Translations under genes and position numbers: made by a program
NCBI RefSeq assembly: GCF_013033965.1
Contig: NZ_WQFE01000016.1
Coordinates: 1 to 64,000, forward strand
Direction of reading: 5' to 3'
Source: Ruegeria atlantica
GTDB lineage: Bacteria > Pseudomonadota > Alphaproteobacteria > Rhodobacterales > Rhodobacteraceae
DNA length: 64,000 bases
The notes under the pieces: model-generated
What the model saw: only the letters and a program-made list of their open reading frames with translations
Told to the model about the DNA's origin: nothing
Databases searched by the model: none
Shown: one piece after another, positions 17,780 to 28,149 of the stretch
How positions within the stretch are numbered: the first letter of the stretch is position 1
Layout of the letters: each line of letters opens with the position of its first letter

Positions 17780-17864
17780 CGATGATCCGGGGGCCCTGAC
17801 AACAGTCGGGGCTCACTTGGATTGAACAAACGGCGCCGAGCGCCACAGTAAAAGGGATGCCAAG

Positions 17865-18434
17865 ATGGCAGAACGTGAAAACCGTCGGGGCCGTGGCCGC
17901 GACCGTGAAGAAGCACCGGAATTTGCAGATCGCCTGGTCGCAATCAACCGCGTGTCGAAAACCGTAAAAGGTGGCAAGCGCTTTGGCTTCGCCGCTCTGG
18001 TGGTTGTCGGCGATCAGAAAGGCCGCGTCGGATTTGGCAAAGGTAAAGCGAAAGAAGTACCTGAAGCCATCCGCAAGGCGACCGAACAAGCCAAGCGTCA
18101 GATGATCCGCGTGCAACTGCGCGAAGGTCGTACCCTGCACCACGACATCGAGGGCCGTCACGGCGCTGGTAAAGTGGTTATGCGCACAGCACCTGAAGGT
18201 ACTGGTATCATCGCCGGTGGTCCGATGCGTGCCGTGTTCGAAATGCTGGGCGTCAAGGACGTTGTTTCCAAGTCGCTGGGCTCGCAGAACCCGTACAACA
18301 TGATCCGTGCCACCATCAACGGCCTGCAAAAAGAGCAGAGCCCGCGTTCGGTTGCACAGCGTCGTGGCAAGAAGGTTGCCGACATCCTGCCCAAGCGGGA
18401 CGAAGCACCGGCTGCTGCTGAAGCAGAAGCATAA
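17865..18434 (+). CDS. rpsE: 30S ribosomal protein S5
   Basis: This 189-residue S5 contains [20 protein letters not shown], the double-stranded RNA-binding domain ([19 protein letters not shown]) and the [18 protein letters not shown] segment. S5 controls decoding accuracy and helicase activity at the mRNA entrance. The C-terminus has a short Ala-rich extension. Confidence 0.98.
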   Translation: MAERENRRGRGRDREEAPEFADRLVAINRVSKTVKGGKRFGFAALVVVGDQKGRVGFGKGKAKEVPEAIRKATEQAKRQMIRVQLREGRTLHHDIEGRHGAGKVVMRTAPEGTGIIAGGPMRAVFEMLGVKDVVSKSLGSQNPYNMIRATINGLQKEQSPRSVAQRRGKKVADILPKRDEAPAAAEAEA

Positions 18435-18446
18435 GGAGAGCGACCC

Positions 18447-18635
18447 ATGGCAAAAACCATCGTCGTCAAGCAGATCGGCTCGCCGATCCGCCGCCCCGCA
18501 GAACAGCGCGCAACCCTGATCGGACTGGGCCTGAACAAGATGCACAAGACCCGTGAGCTGGAGGATACTCCTTCGGTCCGCGGCATGGTCAACAAGATCC
18601 CGCATCTGGTTGAGATCATCGAAGAGCGCGGCTAA
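18447..18635 (+). CDS. rpmD: 50S ribosomal protein L30
   Basis: This 62-residue protein has the usual L30 pattern: [20 protein letters not shown], then [19 protein letters not shown]. It is the last gene of this piece; a terminator follows and rplO is 3 kb away. Confidence 0.98.
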   Translation: MAKTIVVKQIGSPIRRPAEQRATLIGLGLNKMHKTRELEDTPSVRGMVNKIPHLVEIIEERG

Positions 18636-18659
18636 TCGCCAATTCTTCAAAAGATTGCA

Positions 18660-18690
18660 AACGCCTCCGATTACTTCGGGGGCGTTTTTT
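18660..18690 (+). terminator. Rho-independent terminator after rpmD
   Basis: AACGCCTCCG and CGGGGGCGTT (one G-T pair) enclose ATTACTT and are followed by TTTT. It closes the rpmC-rpmD transcript. Confidence 0.92.
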
Positions 18691-18734
18691 ATGTGGGTCT
18701 GTCTAGCATTTTGCCCGCAGTCAAAGGCGCGCAC

Positions 18735-19166
18735 TCAACCTGAACGCATGCCTTTGATAACCAAGCGCATATAGTCCATGAACTGCGCGCGTTCGGGTGT
18801 ACTCAAAACCTGCAGAGCCTCGGCATTCACGTTTTGCGCGGCCTCATAGGCGCTGTCTCGAAGAGCGGCCGCCTTGTCGGTTAACCAGATCAATTGGGCT
18901 CGGGCGTCAGTCGGGCTTTTTGTTCGTTTTATCAGGCCGTCGCGCTCCATACGGTTGAGCGTGTTGGCCAGCGTTGCCTGCTCGACGTCAATTTTGCCCA
19001 GCAGATCCCTTTGCGTCACCCCGTCTTTCACCCAAAGCTCCAGCAAGATCGGGAATTGCCCGACAACGATGCCCAAAGGCGCAATGCGGTTCTGCAGCTC
19101 TTTCGCAAACAGCCGCGCCATGTGATTGACCAGATAACCGGCCGAGTTTTCTTTTTCGAATTCCAT
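18735..19166 (-). CDS. MarR-family transcriptional regulator
   Basis: The protein has 143 residues from ATG 19166; an in-frame GTG lies five codons earlier. The MarR winged-helix pattern is clear: LGIVVGQFPILLELWVKDG, the helix-turn-helix TQRDLLGKIDVEQATLANTL, then NRMERDGLIKR and the wing SPTDARAQLIWLTDKA. It is divergent from a two-gene operon (ABM protein and membrane protein). Two perfect palindromes fill the shared intergenic region, so local repression with autoregulation is likely. Confidence 0.9.
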   Translation of the reverse strand: MEFEKENSAGYLVNHMARLFAKELQNRIAPLGIVVGQFPILLELWVKDGVTQRDLLGKIDVEQATLANTLNRMERDGLIKRTKSPTDARAQLIWLTDKAAALRDSAYEAAQNVNAEALQVLSTPERAQFMDYMRLVIKGMRSG

Positions 19167-19183
19167 ATCGCAGAATAGCACTT

Positions 19184-19220
19184 GAATAGCATGCTATTCA
19201 ATAATATATAGCAAGCTATA
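19184..19220. promoter_or_regulatory. Twin palindromic operators between marR and the ABM gene
   Basis: GAATAGCATGCTATTC (19184-19199) is a perfect 16-base palindrome and TATAGC-AA-GCTATA (19207-19220) a perfect 6+2+6 repeat. Both share the half-site ATAGC, which also occurs alone at 19175-19179. The centres are about two helical turns apart, suiting two MarR dimers on one DNA face. Confidence 0.7.
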
Positions 19221-19243
19221 CAAAAGAATGGAAAGGAATCGAA

Positions 19244-19612
19244 ATGGCTGGAATTGAAGAGTTGGACAGAATCGTCACCCTCGCAGATCAGATGCAGGTC
19301 GACGAAGGCCCGGTGGTGCTGATCAACCTGTTTACGGTGGACGCGAACGACGAAGAGGCGCTGCTAAAGGCCTGGGCGCATGATGCGGACTTTATGAAAT
19401 CCCAGCCGGGATACATTTCGACCCAACTCCATCAGGGCATCGCCGGCAGTTCGACCTTCGTGAATTACGCGATCTGGCAGGACGTCAAAAGTTTCCGCGC
19501 CGCCTTCACCCATCCCGAGTTCCAGCGTCGGATCGCCGACTATCCTGAAAGCGCCGTGGCGCGCCCACATCTTCTTCGAAAGATAGCGGTCGAAAACCAC
19601 TGCGTCGCCTGA
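19244..19612 (+). CDS. Antibiotic-biosynthesis-monooxygenase (ABM) fold protein
   Basis: This 122-residue protein has the ABM ferredoxin-like pattern: GPVVLINLFTVDANDEEALL, then HDADFMKSQPGYISTQLHQG, and FVNYAIWQDVKSFRAAFTHP. Such small dimeric proteins include quinol monooxygenases and haem-degrading enzymes; which activity applies is not clear. AAAGGAATCG precedes the ATG. It is the first gene of an operon under the divergent MarR. Confidence 0.8.
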   Translation: MAGIEELDRIVTLADQMQVDEGPVVLINLFTVDANDEEALLKAWAHDADFMKSQPGYISTQLHQGIAGSSTFVNYAIWQDVKSFRAAFTHPEFQRRIADYPESAVARPHLLRKIAVENHCVA

Positions 19613-19633
19613 TGCAAAAACCGGAGTAGCCAC

Positions 19634-20083
19634 ATGTTACGAGCAATCCACCCCATCGCCGGAGTAATTGGGTTTTTGACAATCCTCGTATTCTGGACAT
19701 CCACCTTGTACAGCGAGTTGTTCTCAACCCACGCGACCGTCGCTGCGGTGAAGTCGATGATTGTCAGTGGGCTTTTCATTCTTGTACCCGCAATGGTGAT
19801 CGTGGGTGCATCAGGCATGACGCTTGGGCGTCGGCGCAAGGATGCGCCGGCGCTTGCCAAGAAGAAACGGATGCCGATCATTGCCATGAATGGCTTGCTG
19901 ATCCTTGTTCCCGCCGCGATCTACCTGAATGCGAAGGCAAGCGCTGGGTCCTTTGACCTCAGCTTTTATGCCGTGCAGGTCGTCGAACTGATCGCTGGGG
20001 CAACCAATTTGACACTGATGGGTCTGAGTATTCGTGATGGTCGCGCTATGACCGCCCGTAAGAGACATGCGCGAAAGAGGTGA
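19634..20083 (+). CDS. Four-helix membrane protein, MarR-linked
   Basis: This 149-residue integral membrane protein has four hydrophobic segments (about residues 7-26, 41-62, 83-102 and 110-130) and a very basic C-terminus (RKRHARKR). No domain is recognised. It starts 21 bases after the ABM gene and is likely co-transcribed with it. Pairing with a small monooxygenase-like protein and a MarR repressor suggests a quinone or redox stress response, which is inference. Confidence 0.7.
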   Translation: MLRAIHPIAGVIGFLTILVFWTSTLYSELFSTHATVAAVKSMIVSGLFILVPAMVIVGASGMTLGRRRKDAPALAKKKRMPIIAMNGLLILVPAAIYLNAKASAGSFDLSFYAVQVVELIAGATNLTLMGLSIRDGRAMTARKRHARKR

Positions 20084-20292
20084 AAGCAGCACTTGCTTGC
20101 TGCAGTCGGCTGACTCTGTGCGGTTGATTTCTGAAGGCGCATCTGGCCGCTCAGCTATTCAATAGACGCATATCGGCTAGACCGAAACTTCGGTTGTTAG
20201 CGTTATCGCCTGAACCTATCTCAGCCCTGTCCAAACAAGGAACGCAAACAGTATCCGGGGAATTCGCCCCGGGCAGAGAAAGGAAGCAAATC

Positions 20293-20508
20293 ATGGCTCA
20301 CACAGCAACATATTCCCGCGAAGGTTTTGGCCTGAGCGCCCGCATCGTGAACTTCTTCGAGCGTATCAAAGAGGCAAATGCCCTGCGTGCTCAGTTTAAT
20401 CAGACTTACTCAGAATTGCAGAGTCTGACGGACCGTGAACTGAACGACATCGGCGTTCGCCGCTGCGATATCAAGGACATCGTTCGGGATCACGTTTATT
20501 GTTCGTGA
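20293..20508 (+). CDS. DUF1127 (YjiS-like) small protein
   Basis: The protein has 71 residues from ATG 20293 with AAAGGAAGC upstream. The C-terminal half has the DUF1127 signature LTDRELNDIGVRRCDIKDIV, an arginine-containing helix found in small alphaproteobacterial proteins; some relatives bind RNA or act in phosphate metabolism. A strong terminator 20 bases downstream makes this an independent transcript. Confidence 0.88.
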   Translation: MAHTATYSREGFGLSARIVNFFERIKEANALRAQFNQTYSELQSLTDRELNDIGVRRCDIKDIVRDHVYCS

Positions 20509-20528
20509 ACTCACCTATGACCTGACCA

Positions 20529-20553
20529 AGAGACGCCTGCGGGCGTCTCTTTT
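20529..20553 (+). terminator. Rho-independent terminator after the DUF1127 gene
   Basis: AGAGACGCC and GGCGTCTCT form a perfect 9-bp stem with a TGCG loop, followed by TTT. Confidence 0.9.
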
Positions 20554-20686
20554 GATTCTGGGGTGCCCTTGGCACAATCGACAGGAATTTCGCGCCGACC
20601 GTTGCGACCTAGCGGGAAATGAGCCAAACACGCCGTAAGGCGCCTGTCGGAGCCGTTATTGGGAACAGTGCGAAGGGTCAGATCCA

Positions 20687-21547
20687 GTGAAAGAGTATCA
20701 GGTTGGCATGCTATGGATTGAAGGCCCCCTCAGCTTTCTCGAGCAGTTATGTATCAAATCTTTTCTGGATGTCGGTCAGCATGTTCGCCTTTATACTTAC
20801 GGGCCGGTCACAAACATCCCCGATGGTGTTGAAGTGTGCGACGCGCGCGACGTGCTGCCGGATGAAGAGGTGATCCTGCACAAACGCACAGGCAGTCCCG
20901 CGCTGCATTCCGACAAGTTTCGTGTGCAGATGCTGGCGAAAGTGCCGGACATCATCTGGGCCGATACCGACGCGTATTGTGTCAAGCCGTTTACAACTGA
21001 AAATGGTCACTTGCATGGTTGGCTGGCTGCGCATGAAATCAACGGTGGCGTGTTGGCTTTGCCCCGTGACAGCGCGACGCTATATGACTTGATCGACTAC
21101 ACCAATCACCCGTATCGCATTCCGCATTGGCTGTCGCCCAAGCAACGGCGACCGCTGATTGACATGGCATTGAACGGCGATACGCCGCACGCAAGCGATA
21201 TGCCGTGGGGGATTTGGGGGCCGCGCGCCCTGACCTGGCTTTTGCGACAAAACAAAGAGGATCGGTTTTCCCAGCCGCAAGAGGTTTTATACCCTGTAAC
21301 GTTCAGGGATCGGCGGGCAATGGTACGATCCAACGGAAATGCCGAGAGGTTCCTGACCGAGAACACCATGTCGATCCACTTTTACGGCCGCCGCATGCGT
21401 TCATTCATCCACAATCGGTTCAATGGCATTCCGCATCCCGAAAGCATGGTTGGCCGGTTGGTCGAAAAGCATGGTATCGACCCGCATGCAGCGCCCTTGC
21501 GGGTGAAAGCCGCAGCAGACGACCGCATCGATCCACCCGACGAATGA
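20687..21547 (+). CDS. Glycosyltransferase-like protein (DXD type)
   Basis: This 286-residue protein has a GT-A-like layout. A PDIIWADTDAYCVKP segment holds a DTD metal motif at residues 93-95, preceded by HSDKFRVQML, which resembles the region before DXD in alpha-1,4-galactosyltransferase-like and capsular glycosyltransferases. MPWGIWGPRALTWLL follows. The start is GTG 20687 with AAGGG upstream; ATG 20708 is possible. Donor and acceptor are unknown. It lies alone between the DUF1127 gene and rplO. Confidence 0.65.
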   Translation: MKEYQVGMLWIEGPLSFLEQLCIKSFLDVGQHVRLYTYGPVTNIPDGVEVCDARDVLPDEEVILHKRTGSPALHSDKFRVQMLAKVPDIIWADTDAYCVKPFTTENGHLHGWLAAHEINGGVLALPRDSATLYDLIDYTNHPYRIPHWLSPKQRRPLIDMALNGDTPHASDMPWGIWGPRALTWLLRQNKEDRFSQPQEVLYPVTFRDRRAMVRSNGNAERFLTENTMSIHFYGRRMRSFIHNRFNGIPHPESMVGRLVEKHGIDPHAAPLRVKAAADDRIDPPDE

Positions 21548-21689
21548 CGTGTAGGGGCTGCGGGCTTGCCAACTTGCCCCAACAGTCCTATACGCCTGCG
21601 GTGGCTTTGCGCCATACGAATCAAAACCAAGAAATGCCGTGTCTGACCCATCACGCTTCGGGGGTCATTTCCGGCTTAGGAGAAGCGAA

Positions 21690-22163
21690 ATGAAACTGCA
21701 CGAATTGCGCGACAATCCCGGCGCCACACCGAAACGCACTCGCGTTGGCCGTGGTCCCGGTTCCGGCAAAGGTAAAATGGGTGGCCGTGGTATCAAAGGC
21801 CAGAAATCCCGTTCGGGTGTGGCCATCAATGGCTACGAAGGCGGCCAGATGCCGCTGTACCAACGCCTGCCCAAGCGTGGGTTCAACAAGCCGAACCGCA
21901 AGGAATTCGCCGTTGTCAACCTGGGCCTGATCCAGAAATTCGTCGACGCCGGCAAACTGGATACCAAGGCTGCGATCACCGAAGATGCACTGGTTGCATC
22001 CGGTCTGGTCCGTCGCAAACTGGACGGTATCCGCGTTCTGGCCAAAGGCGAAATCAGCGCGAAAGTGAATCTGGAAGTCACCGGTGCTTCGAAATCTGCT
22101 GTAGAAGCAGTTGAGAAAGCGGGCGGCTCACTTAAGGTCACAAAAGCTGCTGCGGCAGAGTAA
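21690..22163 (+). CDS. rplO: 50S ribosomal protein L15
   Basis: The protein has 157 residues from ATG 21690 (TAGGAGAAGCGAA upstream). It begins [20 protein letters not shown] and contains [20 protein letters not shown] and [15 protein letters not shown], diagnostic of L15. It opens the fourth piece of the ribosomal cluster, which includes secY. Confidence 0.98.
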   Translation: MKLHELRDNPGATPKRTRVGRGPGSGKGKMGGRGIKGQKSRSGVAINGYEGGQMPLYQRLPKRGFNKPNRKEFAVVNLGLIQKFVDAGKLDTKAAITEDALVASGLVRRKLDGIRVLAKGEISAKVNLEVTGASKSAVEAVEKAGGSLKVTKAAAAE

Positions 22164-22216
22164 GCGCTTGTGAGCGGGCGCAGACCCGCTTACATAGACC
22201 TCAGAGTTTTCCAAGA

Positions 22217-22254
22217 CGCCGCCCGAGCCGGAAAACGGTTCCGGGCGGTGTTTT
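22217..22254 (+). promoter_or_regulatory. Strong hairpin with T-run before secY
   Basis: CGCCGCCCG-AGCCG and CGGTT-CCGGGCGGTG pair around AAAA and are followed by TTTT. It sits between rplO and secY and could attenuate or partly terminate transcription before secY. Confidence 0.55.
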
Positions 22255-22272
22255 CATAAGAGAGACCGATTT

Positions 22273-23633
<1,361 letters not shown>

Positions 23634-23637
<4 letters not shown>

Positions 23638-24302
23638 ACATCATTTTGTTGGGCCCGCCGGGTGCGGGTAAAGGAACGCAAGCGCGCCACCTGGTTGAGA
23701 CACGCGGCATGGTGCAACTGAGCACCGGCGACATGTTGCGCGAGGCCAAGGACAGTGGCACCGAAATGGGCAACCGCGTGGCCGAGGTGATGGCCAAGGG
23801 CGAACTGGTTACCGATGAGATCGTCATCGGCCTGATCCGCGAAAAGCTGGAACAGGGTGCCGAAGGTGGTTTCATCTTTGACGGTTTCCCCCGCACACTG
23901 GCGCAAGCCGATGCACTGGGTGAATTGCTCGAAAGCACCGGCGAAACGCTGGACGCCGTCATCGCGATGGAAGTCAACGATGACGCTTTGGTGGCGCGGA
24001 TCACAGCCCGGTCGACCTGCGGCGGTTGCGGCGAAGTCTACAATGACATCACCAAACCGATCCCGGCGGATGGTAAATGCACCAATTGCGGCAAGGAAAA
24101 CGATTTCAAGCGCCGCGCGGATGACAATGAGGAAAGCCTCAAAACCCGTCTTATGGAATACTACAAAAAGACCTCGATGCTGATCGGCTATTACTATGCC
24201 AAGGGTAACTTGTCCTGGGTTGATGGTTTGGGTGAGATTGACGCCGTTCGGGGGGAAATTTCTCAGGTCCTGGATGGTGGTGACTACGTCGGCAACGGCT
24301 GA
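23634..24302 (+). CDS. adk: Adenylate kinase, zinc-lid type
   Basis: This 222-residue adenylate kinase has the P-loop [11 protein letters not shown], the AMP-binding stretch [11 protein letters not shown], and [14 protein letters not shown]. The LID contains CGGCGEVYN and CTNCGKEN, a four-cysteine site that binds zinc as in many alphaproteobacterial and Gram-positive enzymes. It converts AMP and ATP to two ADP. Overlap with secY suggests coupled translation. Confidence 0.97.
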
Positions 24303-24315
24303 TCCAATTCTGCTC

Positions 24316-24344
24316 TTGACCTAAGCGGTAAAAGCCCATATCGA
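24316..24344 (+). promoter_or_regulatory. Promoter candidate for rpsM-rpoA
   Basis: TTGACC at 24316 and TATCGA at 24339 with a 17-base spacer lie in the 200-base gap between adk and rpsM. They could drive rpsM-rpsK-rpoA separately from secY-adk. Confidence 0.4.
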
Positions 24345-24459
24345 CCCACATCCCTATGGGAATCACGATCGCATGCGGGATTCGTCCCAACTGCCCCGAC
24401 CACCTCGAATAATACTGGACCCTCTGGCGTCACTGCCACGGTCAAGTGTTGTGAAAAAA

Positions 24460-24479
24460 GGTTCCGGAGTTACGGAACC
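24460..24479 (-). terminator. Hairpin reading as a minus-strand terminator before rpsM
   Basis: GGTTCCG and CGGAACC form a perfect 7-bp stem with a GAGTTA loop. On the plus strand it follows an A-run, so on the minus strand it is followed by TTTTTT, the form of an intrinsic terminator. It may block antisense transcripts, or serve as a leader structure of rpsM on the plus strand. Confidence 0.5.
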
Positions 24480-24502
24480 GCAACAAAAAAGGAAAGTGAC
24501 AC

Positions 24503-24871
24503 GTGGCACGTATTGCCGGCGTAAACATCCCGACTGCAAAGCGGGTACCAATCGCCCTCACATATATCACCGGTATCGGAAACACCTCGGCCAAAGCAAT
24601 CTGCGAAGCCGTTGGCATCGAAGCGACTCGTCGCGTTAATGAACTGTCCGACGCCGAAGTTCTGGCCATCCGCGAACATATCGACGCAAACTTCACTGTC
24701 GAAGGTGACCTGCGCCGTGAAGTTCAGATGAACGTCAAGCGCTTGATGGACCTGGGCTGCTACCGCGGTCTGCGTCACCGCCGCAACCTGCCGGTTCGCG
24801 GTCAGCGCACCCACACCAACGCTCGTACTCGCAAAGGCCCCGCAAAGGCCATTGCTGGTAAGAAGAAATAA
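24503..24871 (+). CDS. rpsM: 30S ribosomal protein S13
   Basis: The protein has 122 residues with a GTG start and AAAAGGAAAGTG upstream. [19 protein letters not shown] and the C-terminal [20 protein letters not shown] are typical of S13 in the 30S head. It is followed by rpsK after 15 bases. Confidence 0.98.
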   Translation: MARIAGVNIPTAKRVPIALTYITGIGNTSAKAICEAVGIEATRRVNELSDAEVLAIREHIDANFTVEGDLRREVQMNVKRLMDLGCYRGLRHRRNLPVRGQRTHTNARTRKGPAKAIAGKKK

Positions 24872-24886
24872 GGGAGGGTCTGACTG

Positions 24887-25276
24887 ATGGCACGTGATAA
24901 GACTCGCGTTAAGCGCAAAGAGCGTAAGAACATCGCATCGGGCGTTGCCCATGTGAACTCGACCTTCAACAACACCAAGATCCTGATCTCGGACGTACAG
25001 GGCAACGCCATCTCGTGGTCGTCTGCCGGTACCATGGGCTTCAAAGGATCGCGGAAATCGACACCCTACGCCGCTCAGATGGCTGCAGAAGACGCAGGCA
25101 AAAAGGCGCAGGAACATGGCGTCAAGACGCTGGAAGTCGAAGTTCAGGGCCCCGGTTCGGGTCGTGAATCGGCTCTGCGTGCGCTGGCTGCAGTGGGCTT
25201 CAACATCACGTCGATCCGCGACGTGACTCCGATTGCTCACAATGGCTGCCGCCCACCGAAGCGTCGCCGCGTCTAA
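24887..25276 (+). CDS. rpsK: 30S ribosomal protein S11
   Basis: This 129-residue protein contains [38 protein letters not shown] and the end [15 protein letters not shown], all diagnostic of S11, which lies on the 30S platform near the Shine-Dalgarno duplex. Confidence 0.98.
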   Translation: MARDKTRVKRKERKNIASGVAHVNSTFNNTKILISDVQGNAISWSSAGTMGFKGSRKSTPYAAQMAAEDAGKKAQEHGVKTLEVEVQGPGSGRESALRALAAVGFNITSIRDVTPIAHNGCRPPKRRRV

Positions 25277-25291
25277 GCGATTTTGAATTGA

Positions 25292-25322
25292 GCTGGGGCT
25301 GTGTCTTTTGCACGGCCCCAGC
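25292..25322 (+). promoter_or_regulatory. Hairpin between rpsK and rpoA
   Basis: GCTGGGGC and GCCCCAGC form a perfect 8-bp stem with a 15-base loop, followed only weakly by T (ACGTCATTTT). It may reduce read-through into rpoA. Confidence 0.5.
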
Positions 25323-25391
25323 ACGTCATTTTAAACCTCGGGCGTCTGCACCTTGTTGGTCATGGGGCGCGGACAGGAATGGAGGGATTAC

Positions 25392-26408
25392 ATGATCCAT
25401 AAGAATTGGGCAGAATTGATCAAGCCGACCCAGCTGGAAGGCAAGCCGGGCAACGATCCCGCACGTCAGGCAACTCTGGTTGCCGAGCCGCTCGAGCGTG
25501 GCTTTGGTCTGACTCTGGGCAACGCGCTGCGCCGCGTTCTGATGAGCAGCCTGCAAGGTGCGGCCATCACCAGCGTTCAGATCGACAACGTCCTGCACGA
25601 GTTCTCGAGCGTCGCTGGCGTGCGCGAAGACGTCACCGACATTATCCTGAACCTCAAGCAGGTTGCCCTGCGCATGGAAGTCGAAGGCCCCAAGCGGCTG
25701 TCGATCAATGCCAAAGGCCCCGCAGTTGTCACCGCTGGTGACATCAGCGAAAGCGCCGGTATCGAGGTTCTGAACCGCGATCACGTCATCTGCCACCTGG
25801 ACGATGGCGCCGACCTGTTCATGGAACTGACCGTCAACACCGGTAAGGGTTACGTCTCGGCTGAAAAGAACAAGCCGGAAGACGCGCCCATCGGCCTGAT
25901 TCCGATCGATGCGATCTATTCGCCGGTCAAAAAGGTTGCCTATGACGTTCAGCCGACTCGTGAAGGTCAGGTTCTGGACTATGACAAGCTGACCCTGAAG
26001 ATCGAAACCGACGGTTCGATCACCCCGGAAGACGCGCTGGCGTTCGCCGCACGTATTCTGCAGGACCAGCTGTCGATCTTCGTCAACTTCGACGAGCCCG
26101 AAGCGGCTGGTCGTCAGGACGAAGACGATGGTCTGGAGTTCAACCCGCTGTTGCTGAAGAAAGTGGACGAGCTGGAACTGTCGGTCCGTTCGGCAAACTG
26201 CCTGAAGAACGACAACATCGTCTACATCGGCGACCTGATCCAGAAGACCGAAGCCGAGATGCTGCGCACCCCGAACTTCGGCCGCAAGTCGCTGAACGAG
26301 ATCAAAGAAGTGCTGTCCGGCATGGGTCTGCACCTTGGCATGGATGTCGAGGATTGGCCGCCCGACAACATTGAAGATCTGGCGAAGAAATTCGAAGACG
26401 CGTTCTAA
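25392..26408 (+). CDS. rpoA: RNA polymerase alpha subunit
   Basis: The protein has 338 residues from ATG 25392 (GGAGGGATTAC upstream). It begins [17 protein letters not shown]. The N-terminal dimerisation domain includes [20 protein letters not shown]. After a linker, the C-terminal domain has [20 protein letters not shown] and [10 protein letters not shown], the surface for UP elements and activators. Its place between rpsK and rplQ is standard. Confidence 0.98.
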   Translation: MIHKNWAELIKPTQLEGKPGNDPARQATLVAEPLERGFGLTLGNALRRVLMSSLQGAAITSVQIDNVLHEFSSVAGVREDVTDIILNLKQVALRMEVEGPKRLSINAKGPAVVTAGDISESAGIEVLNRDHVICHLDDGADLFMELTVNTGKGYVSAEKNKPEDAPIGLIPIDAIYSPVKKVAYDVQPTREGQVLDYDKLTLKIETDGSITPEDALAFAARILQDQLSIFVNFDEPEAAGRQDEDDGLEFNPLLLKKVDELELSVRSANCLKNDNIVYIGDLIQKTEAEMLRTPNFGRKSLNEIKEVLSGMGLHLGMDVEDWPPDNIEDLAKKFEDAF

Positions 26409-26526
26409 GCGCGTCTTCCCCAATGCCCGGGCTTTCCGGGGACAATACGGGCACTTCCGCCCCAAGGAGAGCCGGTGACACGCATCGCCGGCCAGACAAA
26501 GCAAAACGCAAGATAGGAATTGAAAA

Positions 26527-26949
26527 ATGCGTCACGCACGTGGTTACCGCCGCCTGAACCGTACTCATGAGCACCGCAAGGCTCTGTTTGCAAACATGGC
26601 TGGCTCGCTCATCGAGCATGAGCAAATCAAAACAACCCTGCCCAAGGCAAAAGAACTGCGCCCGATCATCGAAAAGCTGGTCACTTTGGGCAAGCGCGGC
26701 GACCTGCACGCCCGCCGTCAGGCCGCAGCTCAGCTGAAAGAAGACAAAGACGTCGCAAAGCTGTTCGAAGTTCTTGGCCCCCGCTATGCCGAGCGTCAGG
26801 GCGGTTATGTCCGCATCCTGAAAGCTGGCTTCCGCTATGGCGACATGGCTCCGATGGCGATCATCGAATTCGTTGACCGTGATCTGGACGCCAAAGGCGC
26901 GGCCGACAAAGCCCGCGTTGCAGCCGAAGAGGCCGCTGACGAAGAATAA
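26527..26949 (+). CDS. rplQ: 50S ribosomal protein L17
   Basis: This 140-residue protein begins [20 protein letters not shown], diagnostic of L17, and contains [19 protein letters not shown]. It is the last ribosomal gene of the cluster and is followed by a terminator 23 bases later. Confidence 0.98.
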   Translation: MRHARGYRRLNRTHEHRKALFANMAGSLIEHEQIKTTLPKAKELRPIIEKLVTLGKRGDLHARRQAAAQLKEDKDVAKLFEVLGPRYAERQGGYVRILKAGFRYGDMAPMAIIEFVDRDLDAKGAADKARVAAEEAADEE

Positions 26950-26971
26950 GAAAGCCCGGCTTTCTGATTTA

Positions 26972-27000
26972 AACCCCTGCGTCCTGGACGCGGGGGTTTT
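26972..27000 (+). terminator. Rho-independent terminator after rplQ
   Basis: AACCCCTGCGTC and GACGCGGGGGTT pair (one G-T) with a CTG loop, then TTTTCTTTT. It ends the ribosomal super-operon. Confidence 0.92.
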
Positions 27001-27024
27001 CTTTTGGGCTAAGCTCGCCGCCTC

Positions 27025-28005
27025 CTATTTCAACCAGCCCCGTTCCCGATAATAACGAGCTGCGCCCGGATGCAGTGGTGCGGGCAGGCCATCTTTGATC
27101 ATGCTTGCTGGTTTCAACCCGTTCAAAGCTGGGTACCGACGCGCTAATTGGGGCAGGTTTTCAAACGTGGACTTTACGAATGCATAGACGTCGCCTTCAG
27201 GCACGTTGGCGCTGCTTAGCAGGGTGGCCTTGTAGCCAAAGGTCTTGGTCGGTGACGTCACGCCTTTATACACGTTCGCAGGAATTGTCGCTTTGCTGAC
27301 CGTCCTGGAACCGGCGATCAGGCGATCAATCTCGCGCCCTGATACAGCAACCAGTTTAATCGGGCAGGTCTGGGCGGTCTTTTGAACCCAGCCTGACGGG
27401 TAGCCGACGATGCTGACAACGGCGTCAATGTTGCCGGAACACAGAAACTTTCGCTGTTTGTTCAGGTCACCGTTTCGGAACGTGCGAAATGCGGAGGTAT
27501 CCCAGCTTCCCTCGTAGGGAAGTTCTCGGACCAAGCGGGAAGCCGATCCTCCCAGCTGAACACGTTTTCCACTCAGATCCTTGAGCGACGCTATCCCTGA
27601 TCCTTCGCGCGCAATAACGGTAAGGGCTTCACTGTGAATTGAAAATAATGAGCGTAGCGAAGTGTCCGGCCCGTCATTTTTGAATGCGCCCGATCCATCC
27701 AGCGCGTTTTGAGCCCAATCGGATCTCGCGACGACGATATCAAACTTTCCGCGGCGCAGTTTTGGCAGGTTTTCGCGCGCTCCATCCGTGGCACGGGCAC
27801 TGCATTTGTAACCGTCTGTATCCTTGACGAAGGACTTGCATAGCAGATCACCGACTTTGAAATAGTAACCGCCTTTCCCTCCGGTCCCCATGGTCAGCTT
27901 GGTGTCCGCAGCATGAGCGGCTGGTGCAATCGACCAAAAGAGAGTGATCAGAGCGAATGAGGACAAACGAGCGCAAGATAGCTTTTTCAAAGTGAGCCGT
28001 TTCAA
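27025..28005 (-). CDS. TAXI-family TRAP transporter solute receptor
   Basis: This protein of about 326 residues has a signal peptide (LSSFALITLFWSIAPAAHA, cut before ADTKLTMGTGG). LTMGTGGKGGYYFKVGDLLC is the TAXI substrate-binding start. The core has FDIVVARSDWAQNALDG, SIHSEALTVIAREGSGI and LKDLSGKRVQLGGSASR. These receptors bind small carboxylates such as glutamate and pass them to a TRAP permease. No permease gene is adjacent, so it is an orphan. The start is uncertain: TTG 28005 or TTG 27990. It is divergent from the protease gene. Confidence 0.82.
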   Translation of the reverse strand: MKRLTLKKLSCARLSSFALITLFWSIAPAAHAADTKLTMGTGGKGGYYFKVGDLLCKSFVKDTDGYKCSARATDGARENLPKLRRGKFDIVVARSDWAQNALDGSGAFKNDGPDTSLRSLFSIHSEALTVIAREGSGIASLKDLSGKRVQLGGSASRLVRELPYEGSWDTSAFRTFRNGDLNKQRKFLCSGNIDAVVSIVGYPSGWVQKTAQTCPIKLVAVSGREIDRLIAGSRTVSKATIPANVYKGVTSPTKTFGYKATLLSSANVPEGDVYAFVKSTFENLPQLARRYPALNGLKPASMIKDGLPAPLHPGAARYYRERGWLK

Positions 28006-28149
28006 AGGAGTTCTTCGATTGCTGTAAACTATTTCGGGCCGACATTCCCCGGGTAGCAGCCTCAAGTCAACGCGCGACGCGCATCGACACGCTTGCAATC
28101 CGACCATAGGCCTCGCATATCCGGAGAGCGGAAAAACGACGGATACACC

